From Variovorax paradoxus B4 (GTDB lineage: Bacteria; Pseudomonadota; Gammaproteobacteria; Burkholderiales; Burkholderiaceae_C), in the NCBI RefSeq assembly GCF_000463015.1, contig NC_022247.1, positions 1,922,001 to 1,986,000 on the forward strand: DNA of 64,000 bases, given 5' to 3'. The position numbers and the translations under genes were made by a program. The notes beneath the pieces are model-generated. The model was given only the letters and a program-made list of their open reading frames with translations. It was not told where the DNA came from and made no database searches. How positions within the stretch are numbered: position 1 is the first letter of the stretch; the number at the start of each line of letters is the position of its first letter. This document shows, in pieces, positions 39,133 through 49,159 of this stretch.

Positions 39133-39163
39133 AGTATTTTTTCAGTTCGATTAACCTCGGCGC

Positions 39164-39883
39164 ATGGCGACACGCTCTTCCAATCCCCGTTCCCCCGCTG
39201 TGCGCGAGGGTGCGGCGCGCATCCAGCGCACCGACGGCAGCACCACGCGCCTGCACATCCTCGAAACCGCGGGCCAGCTGTTTGCGGAGCGCGGCTTCGC
39301 CGAGAGCACCAGCAAGGAAATCTGCACGCGCGCCGGCACCAACATGGCGGCGGTCAACTACCACTTCGGCAGCCGGGACGGGCTCTATGAAGCCGTGCTG
39401 ATCGAGGCGCACCGCCAGCTCGTGAGCATGGACGAACTGGTCAGCCTGGCCAGCGAGGCTGGCGATCCGCGGTTCAAGCTGCGCGCGTTCCTCACGCACC
39501 TGATCGAGCTGGGCAGCCAGCCCAGGGCACCCTGGGGATTCCGGGTGGTGCTGCGCGAGGCGCTGTCGCCTTCGCCGGCGCTGCCTGCGCTGATCCGGCA
39601 GGCGGTGCTGCCCAAGGCCCGGCTGATCCGCGGCCTGATCGGCGGCATCATGGGCCTGCCCGAGGACCATCCCTCGGTGCAGCGGGCCCTGCTGTTCGCG
39701 GTGCTGCCCTGCATCGTGATGACCGTGGCCCCCAAGGACCTGGCCGGCAAGGTGCTGCCGGCCCTGAAGGATGCCGAGGGCCTGGCGGACGATCTGATGC
39801 GCTACGTGTTCGCCGGCCTCGATGCCATCGCGAAGGAGGCGGCCAGGACCGCGGCGCCTGCTAGAGCTGGAAAGCGACGGTGA
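39164..39883 (+). CDS. TetR/CerR-family transcriptional regulator
   Basis: A 239-residue regulator. N-terminal TetR helix-turn-helix at about 28-75: LHILETAGQLFAERGFAESTSKEICTRAGTNMAAVNYHFGSRDGLYEAVL. The C-terminal ligand domain resembles the CecR (YbiH)-type, DUF1956, which in E. coli controls the ybhFSR efflux operon, the same gene set as here. It is divergent from the pump operon and probably represses it. Its 3' end overlaps the convergent cardiolipin-synthase-like gene by 23 bases. Confidence 0.9.
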   Translation: MATRSSNPRSPAVREGAARIQRTDGSTTRLHILETAGQLFAERGFAESTSKEICTRAGTNMAAVNYHFGSRDGLYEAVLIEAHRQLVSMDELVSLASEAGDPRFKLRAFLTHLIELGSQPRAPWGFRVVLREALSPSPALPALIRQAVLPKARLIRGLIGGIMGLPEDHPSVQRALLFAVLPCIVMTVAPKDLAGKVLPALKDAEGLADDLMRYVFAGLDAIAKEAARTAAPARAGKRR

Positions 39884-41240
39884 GCAGCAGCCCTTCGGCC
39901 ACGTCGCGCACCAGGCCCGGACGCCGCGCGCGGTAGGGCTCGCCGGCGGAAGCGGTGGTGTCGATCCACTCGGCCAGCCAGTCGATCTCGCGCGGGCCGT
40001 AGAACACCACGGCCGCCTCGTGGTTGAGCAGCAGGCTGCGCAGGTCGAGGTTGATGGAGCCGCACATGGCCAGCTCGTCGTCGACCACCACGGCCTTGGC
40101 GTGGGCCATGAAGGGCAGCATGCGAAAGCTCACGCCCGCGCGGGCCAGGTCGCGCATGGCGCGTGCGCGCACGAAGTCGGCCAGGCGGTGGTTCGACCGC
40201 GCGGGCATGGCGATGGTCACCTGCACGCCGCGCCGGGCGGCCAGCCGCAGCGCATCGCGCAGCCCGTCGCCGGGCACGAAGTAGGGCGTGACGGCGAGTA
40301 CGCGGTGCTCGGCGCGAAAGCAGGCGTCGATCAGCAGCGCATGGGCGGTGTCCTCGGTCTGGTCGGGGCCGCTCGGCAGGAACTGCGCCATGGCGCTGCC
40401 CGGGCTTTCCTCCACGTCATCGGCCGTGACGGCGCGCGCCTTGCGCCCGCGCACCGAACTCCAGTCGTGGTCGAACTGGCGCGCCGCCGCGGCGGCCACG
40501 CTGCCGCGCAGGTCGAACGAAAGATCGCGCCAGGCTTCGGGGTGCCTGTCGTTGCCGGTGAAGTATTCGCCGGCGAGGTTGCGCCCGCCGGACCACAGCC
40601 AGCCGTCGTCGGCAATGGTGAACTTGCGGTGGTTGCGCAGGTTGCGCGGCCCGATGCGGCGCAGGCTGAAGAAGGGGCGGAACACGGCGATTTCGCCGCC
40701 CGCCGCACGCAGCAGGCGGATGTGGCGGCGCGGCAGGGTCAGCGCGCCGAAGCCGTCGAGCAGCACGCGCACCTTGATGCCTTCGCGCGCGCGCTGCGCC
40801 AGCCGTTCGATCACCGCGCGGCCCAGCGCGTCGTCGCCGATGATGAAGGTGCACACGTCGATGCGTTCGCGCGCGCCGTCGATCACCTGCCACAGCGCCT
40901 CGCGGGCGGCGTCGCCGTCGGCATGCAGCCGGATGTCGCAGCGCCCCGGCGGCGCGAGGCCGAAGCTCTCGATGAGGTCGGCGGCCCAGTGCCCCGGCGC
41001 AGCCGTGCGCGCGGGCCGCGGCGAGCCCGCGGGGCGCAGCTTGCGCTGGCCGAACAGCAGGTACATCGGCAGGATGACGTAGGGCATCAGCACCAGCCCC
41101 ATGACCCAGGCAATGGCCGTGGTGGGGGCGCGCTGTTCGCGGCGCGCGCGCGTGGTCAGCACATAGACCAGCAGCGCAAAGGTGACGACAAGAAAATGCT
41201 GGGACGGTGAGGGGAGCCAGTCGAACTTCGTATTCGGCAT
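39861..41240 (-). CDS. Cardiolipin synthase-like phospholipase D protein
   Basis: A 459-residue membrane enzyme with two N-terminal helices (about 15-30 and 40-63) and two HKD catalytic motifs: HRKFTIAD followed by GGRNLAGEYF, and HAKAVVVD followed by SINLD. Such proteins condense phosphatidylglycerol to cardiolipin. ATG at 41240 overlaps nothing upstream and fits the usual start before the membrane segments. Located downstream of a GST gene on the same strand. The closest named family members are ClsA/ClsB/ClsC; which subtype this is cannot be settled by eye. Confidence 0.88.
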   Translation of the reverse strand: MPNTKFDWLPSPSQHFLVVTFALLVYVLTTRARREQRAPTTAIAWVMGLVLMPYVILPMYLLFGQRKLRPAGSPRPARTAAPGHWAADLIESFGLAPPGRCDIRLHADGDAAREALWQVIDGARERIDVCTFIIGDDALGRAVIERLAQRAREGIKVRVLLDGFGALTLPRRHIRLLRAAGGEIAVFRPFFSLRRIGPRNLRNHRKFTIADDGWLWSGGRNLAGEYFTGNDRHPEAWRDLSFDLRGSVAAAAARQFDHDWSSVRGRKARAVTADDVEESPGSAMAQFLPSGPDQTEDTAHALLIDACFRAEHRVLAVTPYFVPGDGLRDALRLAARRGVQVTIAMPARSNHRLADFVRARAMRDLARAGVSFRMLPFMAHAKAVVVDDELAMCGSINLDLRSLLLNHEAAVVFYGPREIDWLAEWIDTTASAGEPYRARRPGLVRDVAEGLLLTVAFQL

Positions 41241-41274
41241 GTGGCAATGAGGCCCGAGGGTTCGTCCGCGCCGG

Positions 41275-41940
41275 TCAGCGTTGCAGGAAGGCGGGCACGC
41301 CGCGCCCCTGGGAGGCCAGGAACCGCATCATGGGGTCGACCGCCGCGCGCACCGCGGGCCGCTCGCCCACGCGGCCGCGCCAGGCCACGAGCCGCGGCGT
41401 CGCGTCGGTCATGCCGGCGCCCTTGCGGTCGGCGAACACGTGCGCCATGTAGAAGGCAATGTCGGCGAAGGAGTAGGAGCCCGCCAGGTATTCGCGCGTG
41501 GCCAGCAGGCCTTCCATTTCCTCGTAGTAGCGCGCGCAGGCGGCGCAGGCCGCCACGGCGGGTGCGCTCTGCATGTCGTGCTGCAGGCCGAAGAGCCGGA
41601 TCACGTTGGGGAAGAACACTTCGTCCGACTTCTGCTCGAGCTGCCGCGCGCGGGCCCGTTCGGCAATGCCCTGGGGCCACAGCGCAGTCGTCGGGTATTG
41701 GTCTTCGAGGTACTCGAAGATCTGGGTCGAGTCGAACAGCTCGACATCGCCGTCGATCAGGATCGGCACCTGCTGCTTGACGGGATTGACGCGCAGCACC
41801 TCGGGGTGCTTGGGTTCGTAGGTGTCGTCCTTGGTGAACGGCACCATCACCAGTTCGAAATCGAGGCCTTTTTCGAGCGCGGCGATCTGCACCTTGGCGC
41901 CGAACATGCTGAGGGGGGCGGAATAGATCTGAGTCGTCAT
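41275..41940 (-). CDS. Glutathione S-transferase family protein
   Basis: A 221-residue cytosolic GST. The N-terminal thioredoxin-like domain (1-80) has SAPLSMFGAKVQIAALEKG, cis-Pro region VNPVKQQVPILIDGD and the glutathione-binding LFDSTQIFEYLED; the helical C-terminal domain includes LAGSYSFADIAFY, the usual structural motif. No catalytic Ser/Tyr/Cys is obvious by position; S7 is a candidate. It lies between the phospholipase-D gene (34 bases) and the MetE-like gene (27 bases) on the same strand. Substrate unknown. Confidence 0.88.
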   Translation of the reverse strand: MTTQIYSAPLSMFGAKVQIAALEKGLDFELVMVPFTKDDTYEPKHPEVLRVNPVKQQVPILIDGDVELFDSTQIFEYLEDQYPTTALWPQGIAERARARQLEQKSDEVFFPNVIRLFGLQHDMQSAPAVAACAACARYYEEMEGLLATREYLAGSYSFADIAFYMAHVFADRKGAGMTDATPRLVAWRGRVGERPAVRAAVDPMMRFLASQGRGVPAFLQR

Positions 41941-41967
41941 GCCCCCGACTTCACCATGAAAGGCGCC

Positions 41968-43089
41968 TCAGGTCGAGCCCCAGACCTCCTGCGCGGTTTC
42001 GATCACCAGGCGCAGCTTGGCGCGCTGCGCCTCCACCGCGATGTTGTTGCCGTGCACCGTGCTCGAGAAGCCGCACTGCGGCGACAGCGCGAGCTGCTCG
42101 AGCGGGGCGTACTTGGCGGCATCCTCGATGCGGCGCTTGAGTTCGTCCTTGTCTTCCATCTCGCCGAACTTGGTGGTCACGAGGCCCAGCACCACCGTCT
42201 TGCCCTTGGGCAGGTAGCGCAGCGGCTTGAAGTCGCCCGAGCGGGCGTCGTCGTATTCCATGAAGTAGGCGTCGAGGTCCATTTCCTTCAGCAGCGCCTC
42301 GGCCACCGGCTCGTAGTTGCCGGCCGCGGCGTGGGTGCTCTTGAAGTTGCCGCGGCACAGGTGCATGGCCAGCAGCATGCCCGGCGGCTTCTGCGCCACC
42401 ACCTTGTTGATGAAGGCGGCATAGCGGTGCGGCAGTTCGTTCGGGTCGTCCCCGCGCTTGCGGGCGGCCTCGCGCATGTGCTCGTCGCACAGGTAGGCGA
42501 GGTTGGTGTCGTCCATCTGCACGTAGGTGCAGCCGGCGGCGGCCAGCGAGCGCAGCTCGTCGCCGTAGGCCTTGGCCACGTCGTCGTAGAACACCGGGTC
42601 GAGCTCGGGGTACGCCTCCTTGCTGATGCCGGCGCGGCCGCCGCGGAAGTGCAGCATGGTCGGCGAAGGGATCGTCACCTTGGGCGTGCGGCCGGCCGAG
42701 ACCTGGCTCTTGAGGTACTGGAAGTCGGCGAGCTGGATGTCCTTGATGTGGCGCACCTTGTCGATCACGCGCATCGCGGGCGGCGCGAGTTCCTCGGTGC
42801 CGTCGGGCTTGCGGATCGTGACCGGAATGTCGGTCTTCACGCCGCCGAGCTGGTCGAGGAAGTCGATGTGGAAGTAGGTGCGGCGGAATTCGCCGTCGGT
42901 GATGCTCTTCAGACCGACGTCTTCCTGGAACCGGACGATCTCGGTGATGGCCCTGTCTTCGACCTCGCGCAGTTGCTCGGGCGTGATCTCGCCCTTGGCC
43001 TTTTGCTCGCGCGCTTCGAGCAGGTATCTGGGGCGCAGGAAACTGCCGACGTGGTCGTAGCGGGCGGGCAGGGCGGCGTGCTGGGACAT
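41968..43089 (-). CDS. MetE-like cobalamin-independent methionine synthase family protein
   Basis: A 373-residue protein resembling the C-terminal catalytic barrel of MetE (COG0620, YxjG/YxjH type). Zinc-site candidates are the His and Cys in MHLCRGN, a Glu near FMEYDDARSGDF and Cys in LSPQCGFSS. Substrate-loop features are DGEFRRTYFHIDFL and YVQMDDTNLAYL. Single-domain relatives lack the N-terminal folate half of MetE and are thought to use other methyl donors or transfer a methyl group differently. ATG at 43089 is chosen because CGGAG lies six bases upstream; ATG at 43104 is an alternative. Divergent from a GntR regulator. Confidence 0.88.
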   Translation of the reverse strand: MSQHAALPARYDHVGSFLRPRYLLEAREQKAKGEITPEQLREVEDRAITEIVRFQEDVGLKSITDGEFRRTYFHIDFLDQLGGVKTDIPVTIRKPDGTEELAPPAMRVIDKVRHIKDIQLADFQYLKSQVSAGRTPKVTIPSPTMLHFRGGRAGISKEAYPELDPVFYDDVAKAYGDELRSLAAAGCTYVQMDDTNLAYLCDEHMREAARKRGDDPNELPHRYAAFINKVVAQKPPGMLLAMHLCRGNFKSTHAAAGNYEPVAEALLKEMDLDAYFMEYDDARSGDFKPLRYLPKGKTVVLGLVTTKFGEMEDKDELKRRIEDAAKYAPLEQLALSPQCGFSSTVHGNNIAVEAQRAKLRLVIETAQEVWGST

Positions 43090-43207
43090 GGTGATCTCCG
43101 TCATGGCTGAAAACGATGGGACATCGTATCGCCTCAGGAACCGGCATCAGTGTGTACAGCAGACCTGGTATTTACCCTTGTTTTGGCGCTTATCCCGCGA
43201 AAGCATC

Positions 43208-43235
43208 ATGAATTCTGTATACATTGGGTATTCAT
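43208..43235. promoter_or_regulatory. Candidate operator upstream of the GntR gene
   Basis: An 8-base palindrome TGTATACA (43216-43223) lies inside a larger inverted repeat, ATGAAT (43208-43213) and ATTCAT (43230-43235). It sits just before the regulator and between divergent genes; FCD-type GntR proteins often bind TnTATACA-like sites. It could be self-regulatory. Confidence 0.45.
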
Positions 43236-43253
43236 GAAATCGCCCGCAACAGC

Positions 43254-44027
43254 ATGAAGGCCGCAGCTGCGCCACCCGCCGAGCCCGTGGACGGCGGCGG
43301 CTCGCAGGCCGTGAAGGCGCAGCTGCGGCTGCGCGAAATGATCCTGGCCGGCGAACTGCCCGGCGGTGCACGCATTGCCGAGGTGGCCATCTCCGAGCAG
43401 CTCGGCGTGTCGCGCACGCCGGTGCGCAGCGCGCTCATGCGGCTCGAACAGGAAGGCCTGCTCGAGGCGCTGCCCAACGGCGGCTACGCGGTGCGCACTT
43501 TTTCCGAGCGCGACGTGGCCGATGCCATCGAGCTGCGCGGCACGCTCGAAGGCCTGGTGGCGCGGCTCGCGGCCGAGCGCGGCGCGGCGCCGGTGGTGCT
43601 GCGCGAGGCGCGCGCCTGCCTGGCACGCATCGACGAACTGCTGCGCGAGCCCGCGCTAGACGACGCGGCCTTCTCGCGCTACGTGACGCACAACGAGAAG
43701 TTCCATTCGCTGCTGTGCGAAATGGCGGCCAGTCCGGTGATTGCGCAGCAGCTCGAGCGCGTGGTCAACCTGCCGTTCGCGTCGCCCTCGGGCTTCGTCA
43801 TCGTGCAGGCCAATTCGCCCGCCGCGCGCGACATGCTCGTGATCGCACAGGACCAGCATCTGCAGGTGCTCGATGCCATCGAAGCCGGCGAAGGCTCGCG
43901 CGCCGAGGCGCTGATGCGCGAGCACAGCCGCCTCGCACGGCGCAACCTGCGCGAGGCGCTGCATGGCACGCCCAGCGCCGAGCAGCGCCCGCTGCCCGGC
44001 GTGCAGTTGATCCGCCGGCGCGGCTGA
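43254..44027 (+). CDS. GntR-family regulator (FCD domain)
   Basis: A 257-residue regulator: winged helix at about 25-85 (LREMILAGELPGGARIAEVAISEQLGVSRTPVRSALMRLEQEGLLEAL, then GGYAVRTFSERD) and an FCD sensor domain from about 85 to 230 with RYVTHNEKFHSLLCEMA and DQHLQVLDAIEAGEGSRAE. ATG at 43254 is chosen; the frame also allows TTG at 43224. It is followed by livKHMGF on the same strand and is divergent from the MetE-like gene, so it could control either. Its inducer is unknown. Confidence 0.88.
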   Translation: MKAAAAPPAEPVDGGGSQAVKAQLRLREMILAGELPGGARIAEVAISEQLGVSRTPVRSALMRLEQEGLLEALPNGGYAVRTFSERDVADAIELRGTLEGLVARLAAERGAAPVVLREARACLARIDELLREPALDDAAFSRYVTHNEKFHSLLCEMAASPVIAQQLERVVNLPFASPSGFVIVQANSPAARDMLVIAQDQHLQVLDAIEAGEGSRAEALMREHSRLARRNLREALHGTPSAEQRPLPGVQLIRRRG

Positions 44028-44083
44028 GCGGCCCCTTCGATGAAAAGCGATCGCCAATGGATGCACGCGCGCAGCCCGTTGCG

Positions 44084-44102
44084 CTGCGCGATCATCGCGC
44101 AG
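44084..44102. promoter_or_regulatory. Perfect 19-base palindrome before livK
   Basis: CTGCGCGAT-C-ATCGCGCAG is a perfect inverted repeat with a single central base, followed 11 bases later by a related half (ATCGCGCAAC). It lies between the GntR stop and livK. It may be an operator for livK or a terminator-like stem for the GntR gene; there is no T-run, which favours the former. Confidence 0.45.
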
Positions 44103-44229
44103 TTCATTTGTTCATCGCGCAACAATGGCGCGCCCCGCCGATGGAGTAGGTGATTGCCTGCTCCGCCGGATGTTGCAAAGTGTTGAAAATAGCCCCCGAT
44201 TCGCATTCCGCCCCTCCAAGGAAAACCTC

Positions 44230-45405
44230 ATGCAAAGACGTCACCTCATCCAGACCGCAGGCCTCACGGCGCTTGCGCTTTCCATGTCGCTTGCCACTGC
44301 GCAGGACAGCAACAAGTTCAAGATCGGCCTGATCCTGCCGATGACGGGGCAGCAGGCGTCCACCGGCCGGCAGATCGAAGCGGCGGCCCGGCTGTACATG
44401 GCGCAGAACGGCGACACCGTCGCGGGCAAGAAGATCGAGCTGATCGTCAAGGACGACGTGGCCACGCCCGACGTCACCAAGCGCCTCGCGCAGGAACTGA
44501 TCGTCAACGACAAGGTGAACGTGATCGCGGGCTTCGGCGTCACGCCGGCCGCACTGGCCGCCGCGCCGCTGGCCACGCAGTCGAAGACGCCGCAGGTGGT
44601 GATGGCTGCGGCCACTTCCAGCATCACTGAGGCCTCGCCCTACATCGTGCGTACGAGCTTCACGCTGCCGCAGGTGTCGGTGGCCATGGGCGACTGGGCG
44701 CCCAAGAACGGCGTGAAGACGGTGGTCACGCTGGTGGCCGACTACGGCCCGGGCAACGACGCCGAGAAGTTCTTCAGCGAGCGCTTCCAGCTCAACGGCG
44801 GCAAGGTGATCGAGAAGCTGCGCGTGCCGCTGCGCAACCCCGATTTCGCGCCGTTCCTGCAGAAGGTGCGCGACGCCAAGCCCGACGCGCTGTTCGTCTT
44901 CGTTCCCTCGGGTGCGGGTGCGGCCGTGATGAAGCAGTTCCTCGAGCGCGGCATGGACAAGGCCGGCATCCGCATGATCGCCACCGGCGACGTGACCGAC
45001 GACGACCAGCTCAACGACATGGGCGAGGGCGCGCTGGGCGTGGTCACCTCGCACCACTACTCGGCCGCGCATCCGTCGGCCGCGAACAAGAAGTTCGTCG
45101 AGGCTTTCCAGAAGGCCAACCCGAAGATGCGCCCCAACTTCATGGCCGTGGGCGGCTATGACGGCATGCGCGTGATCTACGAAGCGCTCAAGGCCACCAA
45201 GGGGCAGGGCGGCGGCGACGCGCTGCTGGCCGCCATGAAGGGCCAGATCTTCGAGAGCCCGCGCGGCCCGGTGTACATCGACGCGCAGACGCGCGACATC
45301 GTGCAGGACGTGTACCTGCGCAAGGTCGAGAAGAAGGACGGCCAGCTCTACAACGTCGAGTTCGACGTGATCAAGGGCGTGAAGGATCCGGGCAAGGCAA
45401 AGTGA
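44230..45405 (+). CDS. Branched-chain/aromatic acid ABC receptor (LivK type)
   Basis: A 391-residue periplasmic receptor of the leucine-binding (Peripla_BP_6) family. Signal peptide about residues 1-23 (MQRRHLIQTAGLTALALSMS ... TAQD). Core: FKIGLILPMTGQQASTGRQIEAAARLYM, VKDDVATPDVTKRLAQELIVNDKVNVIAGFGVTPA, VTLVADYGPGNDAEKFF. The start at 44230 gives a good signal peptide. It leads the operon with livH-livM-livG-livF, but a 341-bp gap with a long inverted repeat separates it from livH. In this bacterial group such receptors often bind aromatic acids or amides rather than leucine. Confidence 0.92.
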   Translation: MQRRHLIQTAGLTALALSMSLATAQDSNKFKIGLILPMTGQQASTGRQIEAAARLYMAQNGDTVAGKKIELIVKDDVATPDVTKRLAQELIVNDKVNVIAGFGVTPAALAAAPLATQSKTPQVVMAAATSSITEASPYIVRTSFTLPQVSVAMGDWAPKNGVKTVVTLVADYGPGNDAEKFFSERFQLNGGKVIEKLRVPLRNPDFAPFLQKVRDAKPDALFVFVPSGAGAAVMKQFLERGMDKAGIRMIATGDVTDDDQLNDMGEGALGVVTSHHYSAAHPSAANKKFVEAFQKANPKMRPNFMAVGGYDGMRVIYEALKATKGQGGGDALLAAMKGQIFESPRGPVYIDAQTRDIVQDVYLRKVEKKDGQLYNVEFDVIKGVKDPGKAK

Positions 45406-45746
45406 CTGGGCGCATGAAGTGCTTTGTTCGGCGCGCTGTTGTTCAGGGCGCGCTCCCGCCGACGGGGTACGCGGCGAAGCGAATGTCCTCCGGCCTGCGG
45501 CCTCCCCCTTGATTTCGCTGCGCAAGGCACCCCATCGGCGGGATCGTTATGCAGAGCGGTTGTTGATCAGCGGTACACAAAGAGCGTGCCCAGTGCACAG
45601 GGCATCGGGTGCTCCCCGCAGCGAAATCAAGGAGGAGCCGAAGGCGGGGGACATGCGCGCAGGGGAGTACCCGGTGGCCTGGGCACGCGCCCTGAACAGA
45701 AGCATCCGAAACGAGAGCCACGCCATCACGCGGCAAGAAATTTGAC
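45406..45746. other. livK-livH intergenic region
   Basis: No gene is supported; the short frames on both strands arise from the inverted repeat inside. Apart from that repeat (45441-45697), the last 30 bases form the livH leader. The large stem could reduce read-through from livK so the receptor is made in excess over the permeases. Confidence 0.6.
45441..45697. repeat. Long imperfect inverted repeat within the liv operon
   Basis: Arms 45441-45522 and 45617-45697 with a 94-bp spacer. The outer ends are perfect over 12 bp (GTTCAGGGCGCG and CGCGCCCTGAAC), the inner ends over 16 bp (CCTTGATTTCGCTGCG and CGCAGCGAAATCAAGG), and the middle is partly conserved (GGGTAC, ATGTCC, GCACCC). This looks like two copies of one repeat in opposite orientation rather than a simple terminator. 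Confidence 0.8.
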
Positions 45747-46619
45747 ATGTTGACCATTCTTTTCGACGGCATCGCCTACGGCATGCTGCTCTTCGTGCTC
45801 GCCGTGGGGCTGGCCGTGACGCTCGGGCTGATGAACTTCATCAACCTCGCGCACGGTGCCTTCGCCATGGCGGGCGGGTACCTCACGGTGTTTGCGATGC
45901 AGAAGCTGGGCGTGCCGTTCCTGGCCTGCCTGCCGCTCGCGTTCATCGTGGTGGCACTGGCCGGGGCGCTGCTCGAGCGCACGCTCTACCGGCCCATGTA
46001 CGGCAAGCCGCATCTCGACCAGGTGCTGTTCTCCATCGGCCTGGCCTTCATGGCGGTGGCGGCCGTCGACTATTTCGTCGGCTCGTCGCAGCAGAACATC
46101 CAGTTGCCCGAATGGCTGCGCGGGCGCACCGAAGTCGGCGACGGCGCGCTGCTGCTCGGCATGGGGCACTACCGGCTCTTCATCATCGCCGTGTGCGCCG
46201 TGCTCACGGTGGTGCTGCAGCTCATCTTGTCGAAGACGCGCTTCGGCAGCCGGCTGCGCGCCGCGGTCGACGATCCGCGCGTGGCGGCGGGACTGGGCAT
46301 CAACGTCAACATCGTGTTCCTGCTGACCTTCGCGGTCGGTTCGGGGCTGGCGGGGCTGGGCGGTGCATTGGGCGCGGAGATCCTCGGTCTCGATCCGACC
46401 TTTCCGCTCAAGTACATGATCTATTTCCTGATCGTGGTGTCGGTCGGCGGCACCTCGTCGATCACCGGGCCGCTCGCGGCCGCGCTGCTGCTCGGCATTG
46501 CCGACGTGGCGGGCAAGTACTTCATTCCGAAGATGGGTGCGTTCACCGTCTACCTGCTCATGATCCTGATCCTGATGTGGCGGCCGCAGGGCCTGTTCAC
46601 GCGCAAGGGAGGGCGTTGA
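45747..46619 (+). CDS. livH: Branched-chain-type ABC permease (LivH)
   Basis: A 290-residue permease with about eight hydrophobic segments. Family motifs: LMNFINLAHGAFAMAGGYL near residue 30, DQVLFSIGLAFM, RAAVDDPRVAAGLGINVNIVF (ATPase-contact loop) and VVSVGGTSSITGPLAAALLLG. It ends one base before livM. With LivM, LivG, LivF and the receptor it forms an ATP-driven importer for an amino acid or aromatic acid. Confidence 0.93.
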   Translation: MLTILFDGIAYGMLLFVLAVGLAVTLGLMNFINLAHGAFAMAGGYLTVFAMQKLGVPFLACLPLAFIVVALAGALLERTLYRPMYGKPHLDQVLFSIGLAFMAVAAVDYFVGSSQQNIQLPEWLRGRTEVGDGALLLGMGHYRLFIIAVCAVLTVVLQLILSKTRFGSRLRAAVDDPRVAAGLGINVNIVFLLTFAVGSGLAGLGGALGAEILGLDPTFPLKYMIYFLIVVSVGGTSSITGPLAAALLLGIADVAGKYFIPKMGAFTVYLLMILILMWRPQGLFTRKGGR

Positions 46620-47623
46620 ATGAGCGCGCCTTCTTCCACAACGACGACCTACGAATCGGCCCTGCTGCGCAAGGCGCGCTGGCGCCCGCTCGAGTTCGTG
46701 GCCTGGGCCGTGGCTTTCGCGCTGCCCTTCGTCGTGCCTTCGCATTCGCTGCTGGTCAACGAGATCGCCATCGTCGCGCTGTTCGCGATGTCGCTCGACC
46801 TGATCCTCGGCTACACCGGCATCGTCTCGCTCGGCCATGCCGCCTTCTTCGGCTTCGGCGCCTACGCCGCGGCGCTGTTCGCCAAGCTCGTGATGCCGGA
46901 CCCGACCGTGGGGCTGGTGGTGGCCACCGTGCTGTCGGCCGTGCTCGGCCTCTTGGCGAGCGTGACGATCCTGCGCGGCAGCGACCTCACGCGGCTGATG
47001 GTCACGCTGGGCACCGCACTGCTCTTGCTCGAACTCGCCAACAAGCTCGACTGGCTCACCGGCGGCGCCGACGGCCTGCAGGGCGTGGTGATGGGGCCGG
47101 TGCTCGGCCTGTTCGAATTCGACCTGTACGGCCGCACGGCGGCCTGGTATTCGCTGGCCGTGATGCTGCTGCTGTTCCTCGCGATGCGGCGCATCGTGCA
47201 TTCGCCCTTCGGCGCCACGCTGAAGGCGATCCGCGACAACCGGCTGCGCGCCATGGCCATCGGCATTCCGGTGGTGTCGCGGCTCGTGGTCATCTACACC
47301 GTGGCGGCCGGCATTGCCGGTGCTGCGGGCGCGCTGCTGGCGCAGACCACGGGCTTTGCCTCGCTCGACGTGCTGGCCTTCGACCGCTCGGCCGACGTGC
47401 TGCTGATGCTGGTGATCGGCGGCGTGGGCTGGCTCTATGGCGGCGTGGCGGGCGCCATCGTCTTCAAGCTGCTGCAGAACTGGCTCTCGGCCGTGACGCC
47501 GCAGTACTGGATGTTCTGGATCGGGCTGCTGCTGGTGCTGCTGGTGCTCGTGGGGCGCGACCGCGTGCTCAAGCCGTGGACGTGGCTGGGCGCCGGAAAG
47601 AAGAAAGAAGAGGAGGGTGCGGC

Positions 47624-47627
<4 letters not shown>
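46620..47627 (+). CDS. livM: Branched-chain-type ABC permease (LivM)
   Basis: A 335-residue permease, partner of LivH. Typical motifs: AIVALFAMSLDLILGYTGIVSLGHAAFFGFGAYAAAL, GATLKAIRDNRLRAMAIGIPV (coupling loop) and VLLMLVIGGVGWLYGGVAGAIVF. Directly abuts livH and its stop overlaps the livG start as ATGA. The C-terminus is Lys/Glu-rich (GKKKEEEG). Confidence 0.93.
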
Positions 47628-48380
<753 letters not shown>

Positions 48381-48388
<8 letters not shown>

Positions 48389-49085
48389 GCTGCTGCGCAT
48401 CGAGAACCTGAGCGCCGGCTACGGCGAGGCCGTGGTGCTGCACGACGTGGCGTTCACGCTCGGCGAAGGCCAGACACTGGCGCTCCTGGGCCGCAACGGC
48501 ACGGGCAAGACCACGCTGATCAACACGCTGGCGGGCGCGACGCGGCAGCATGGCGGGACCATCTCGCTCGGCGGGCAAGCCTTGCACAAGCTCGCGCCGC
48601 ACCAGCGCGCGGCGGCCGGCATCGGCTGGGTGCCGCAGGAGCGCAACATCTTCAAGTCGCTCACGGTGCACGAGAACCTCACGGCGGTGGAGCGGCCCGG
48701 AAAGTGGAACCCGCAGCGCGTCTACGAGATGTTCCCGCGCCTGGCCGAGCGCAAGACCAACCTGGGCACGCAGCTCTCCGGCGGCGAGCAGCAGATGCTG
48801 GCCGTGGGCCGCGCGCTGGTGCTGAACCCGAAGCTGCTGCTGCTCGACGAACCGCTCGAAGGGCTGGCGCCGATCATCGTGGAAGAGCTGCTGCGGGCGA
48901 TCCGCCGCATCACGCAGGACGAGGGGCTGGCCGCGATCATCGTGGAGCAGCATCCGCAGGCGATCCTCGCGATCTCCGACCACGCGGTGGTGCTGGACCA
49001 CGGCACCATCGTGCATGCCGACAGTGCTGCGGCATTGCGCAGCCAGCCGCAGGTGCTCGAACGGTTGCTGGGCGTGGCGCGCTGA
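48381..49085 (+). CDS. livF: Branched-chain-type ABC ATPase (LivF)
   Basis: A 234-residue ATPase: Walker A GRNGTGKTT, signature LSGGEQQML, Walker B LLLLDEPLEGL, H-loop IIVEQH. ATG at 48381 is chosen because GGGGAG lies seven bases before it; ATG at 48375 is also in frame. Either way it overlaps the end of livG, indicating coupled translation. It completes the livKHMGF set; the tannase-like gene follows after 74 bases. Confidence 0.93.
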
Positions 49086-49159
49086 TGAACGCCCACCGAA
49101 GCGCACAGTGCCCGGCATAGCAACCGGCCCCTGACGACAAACCACCAGGAGACAGACAA

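Noticed and set aside
45419..45772. Frames of about 110 residues on both strands between livK and livH
   Set aside because: Their similar segments come from the inverted repeat itself; no start signal or family match.
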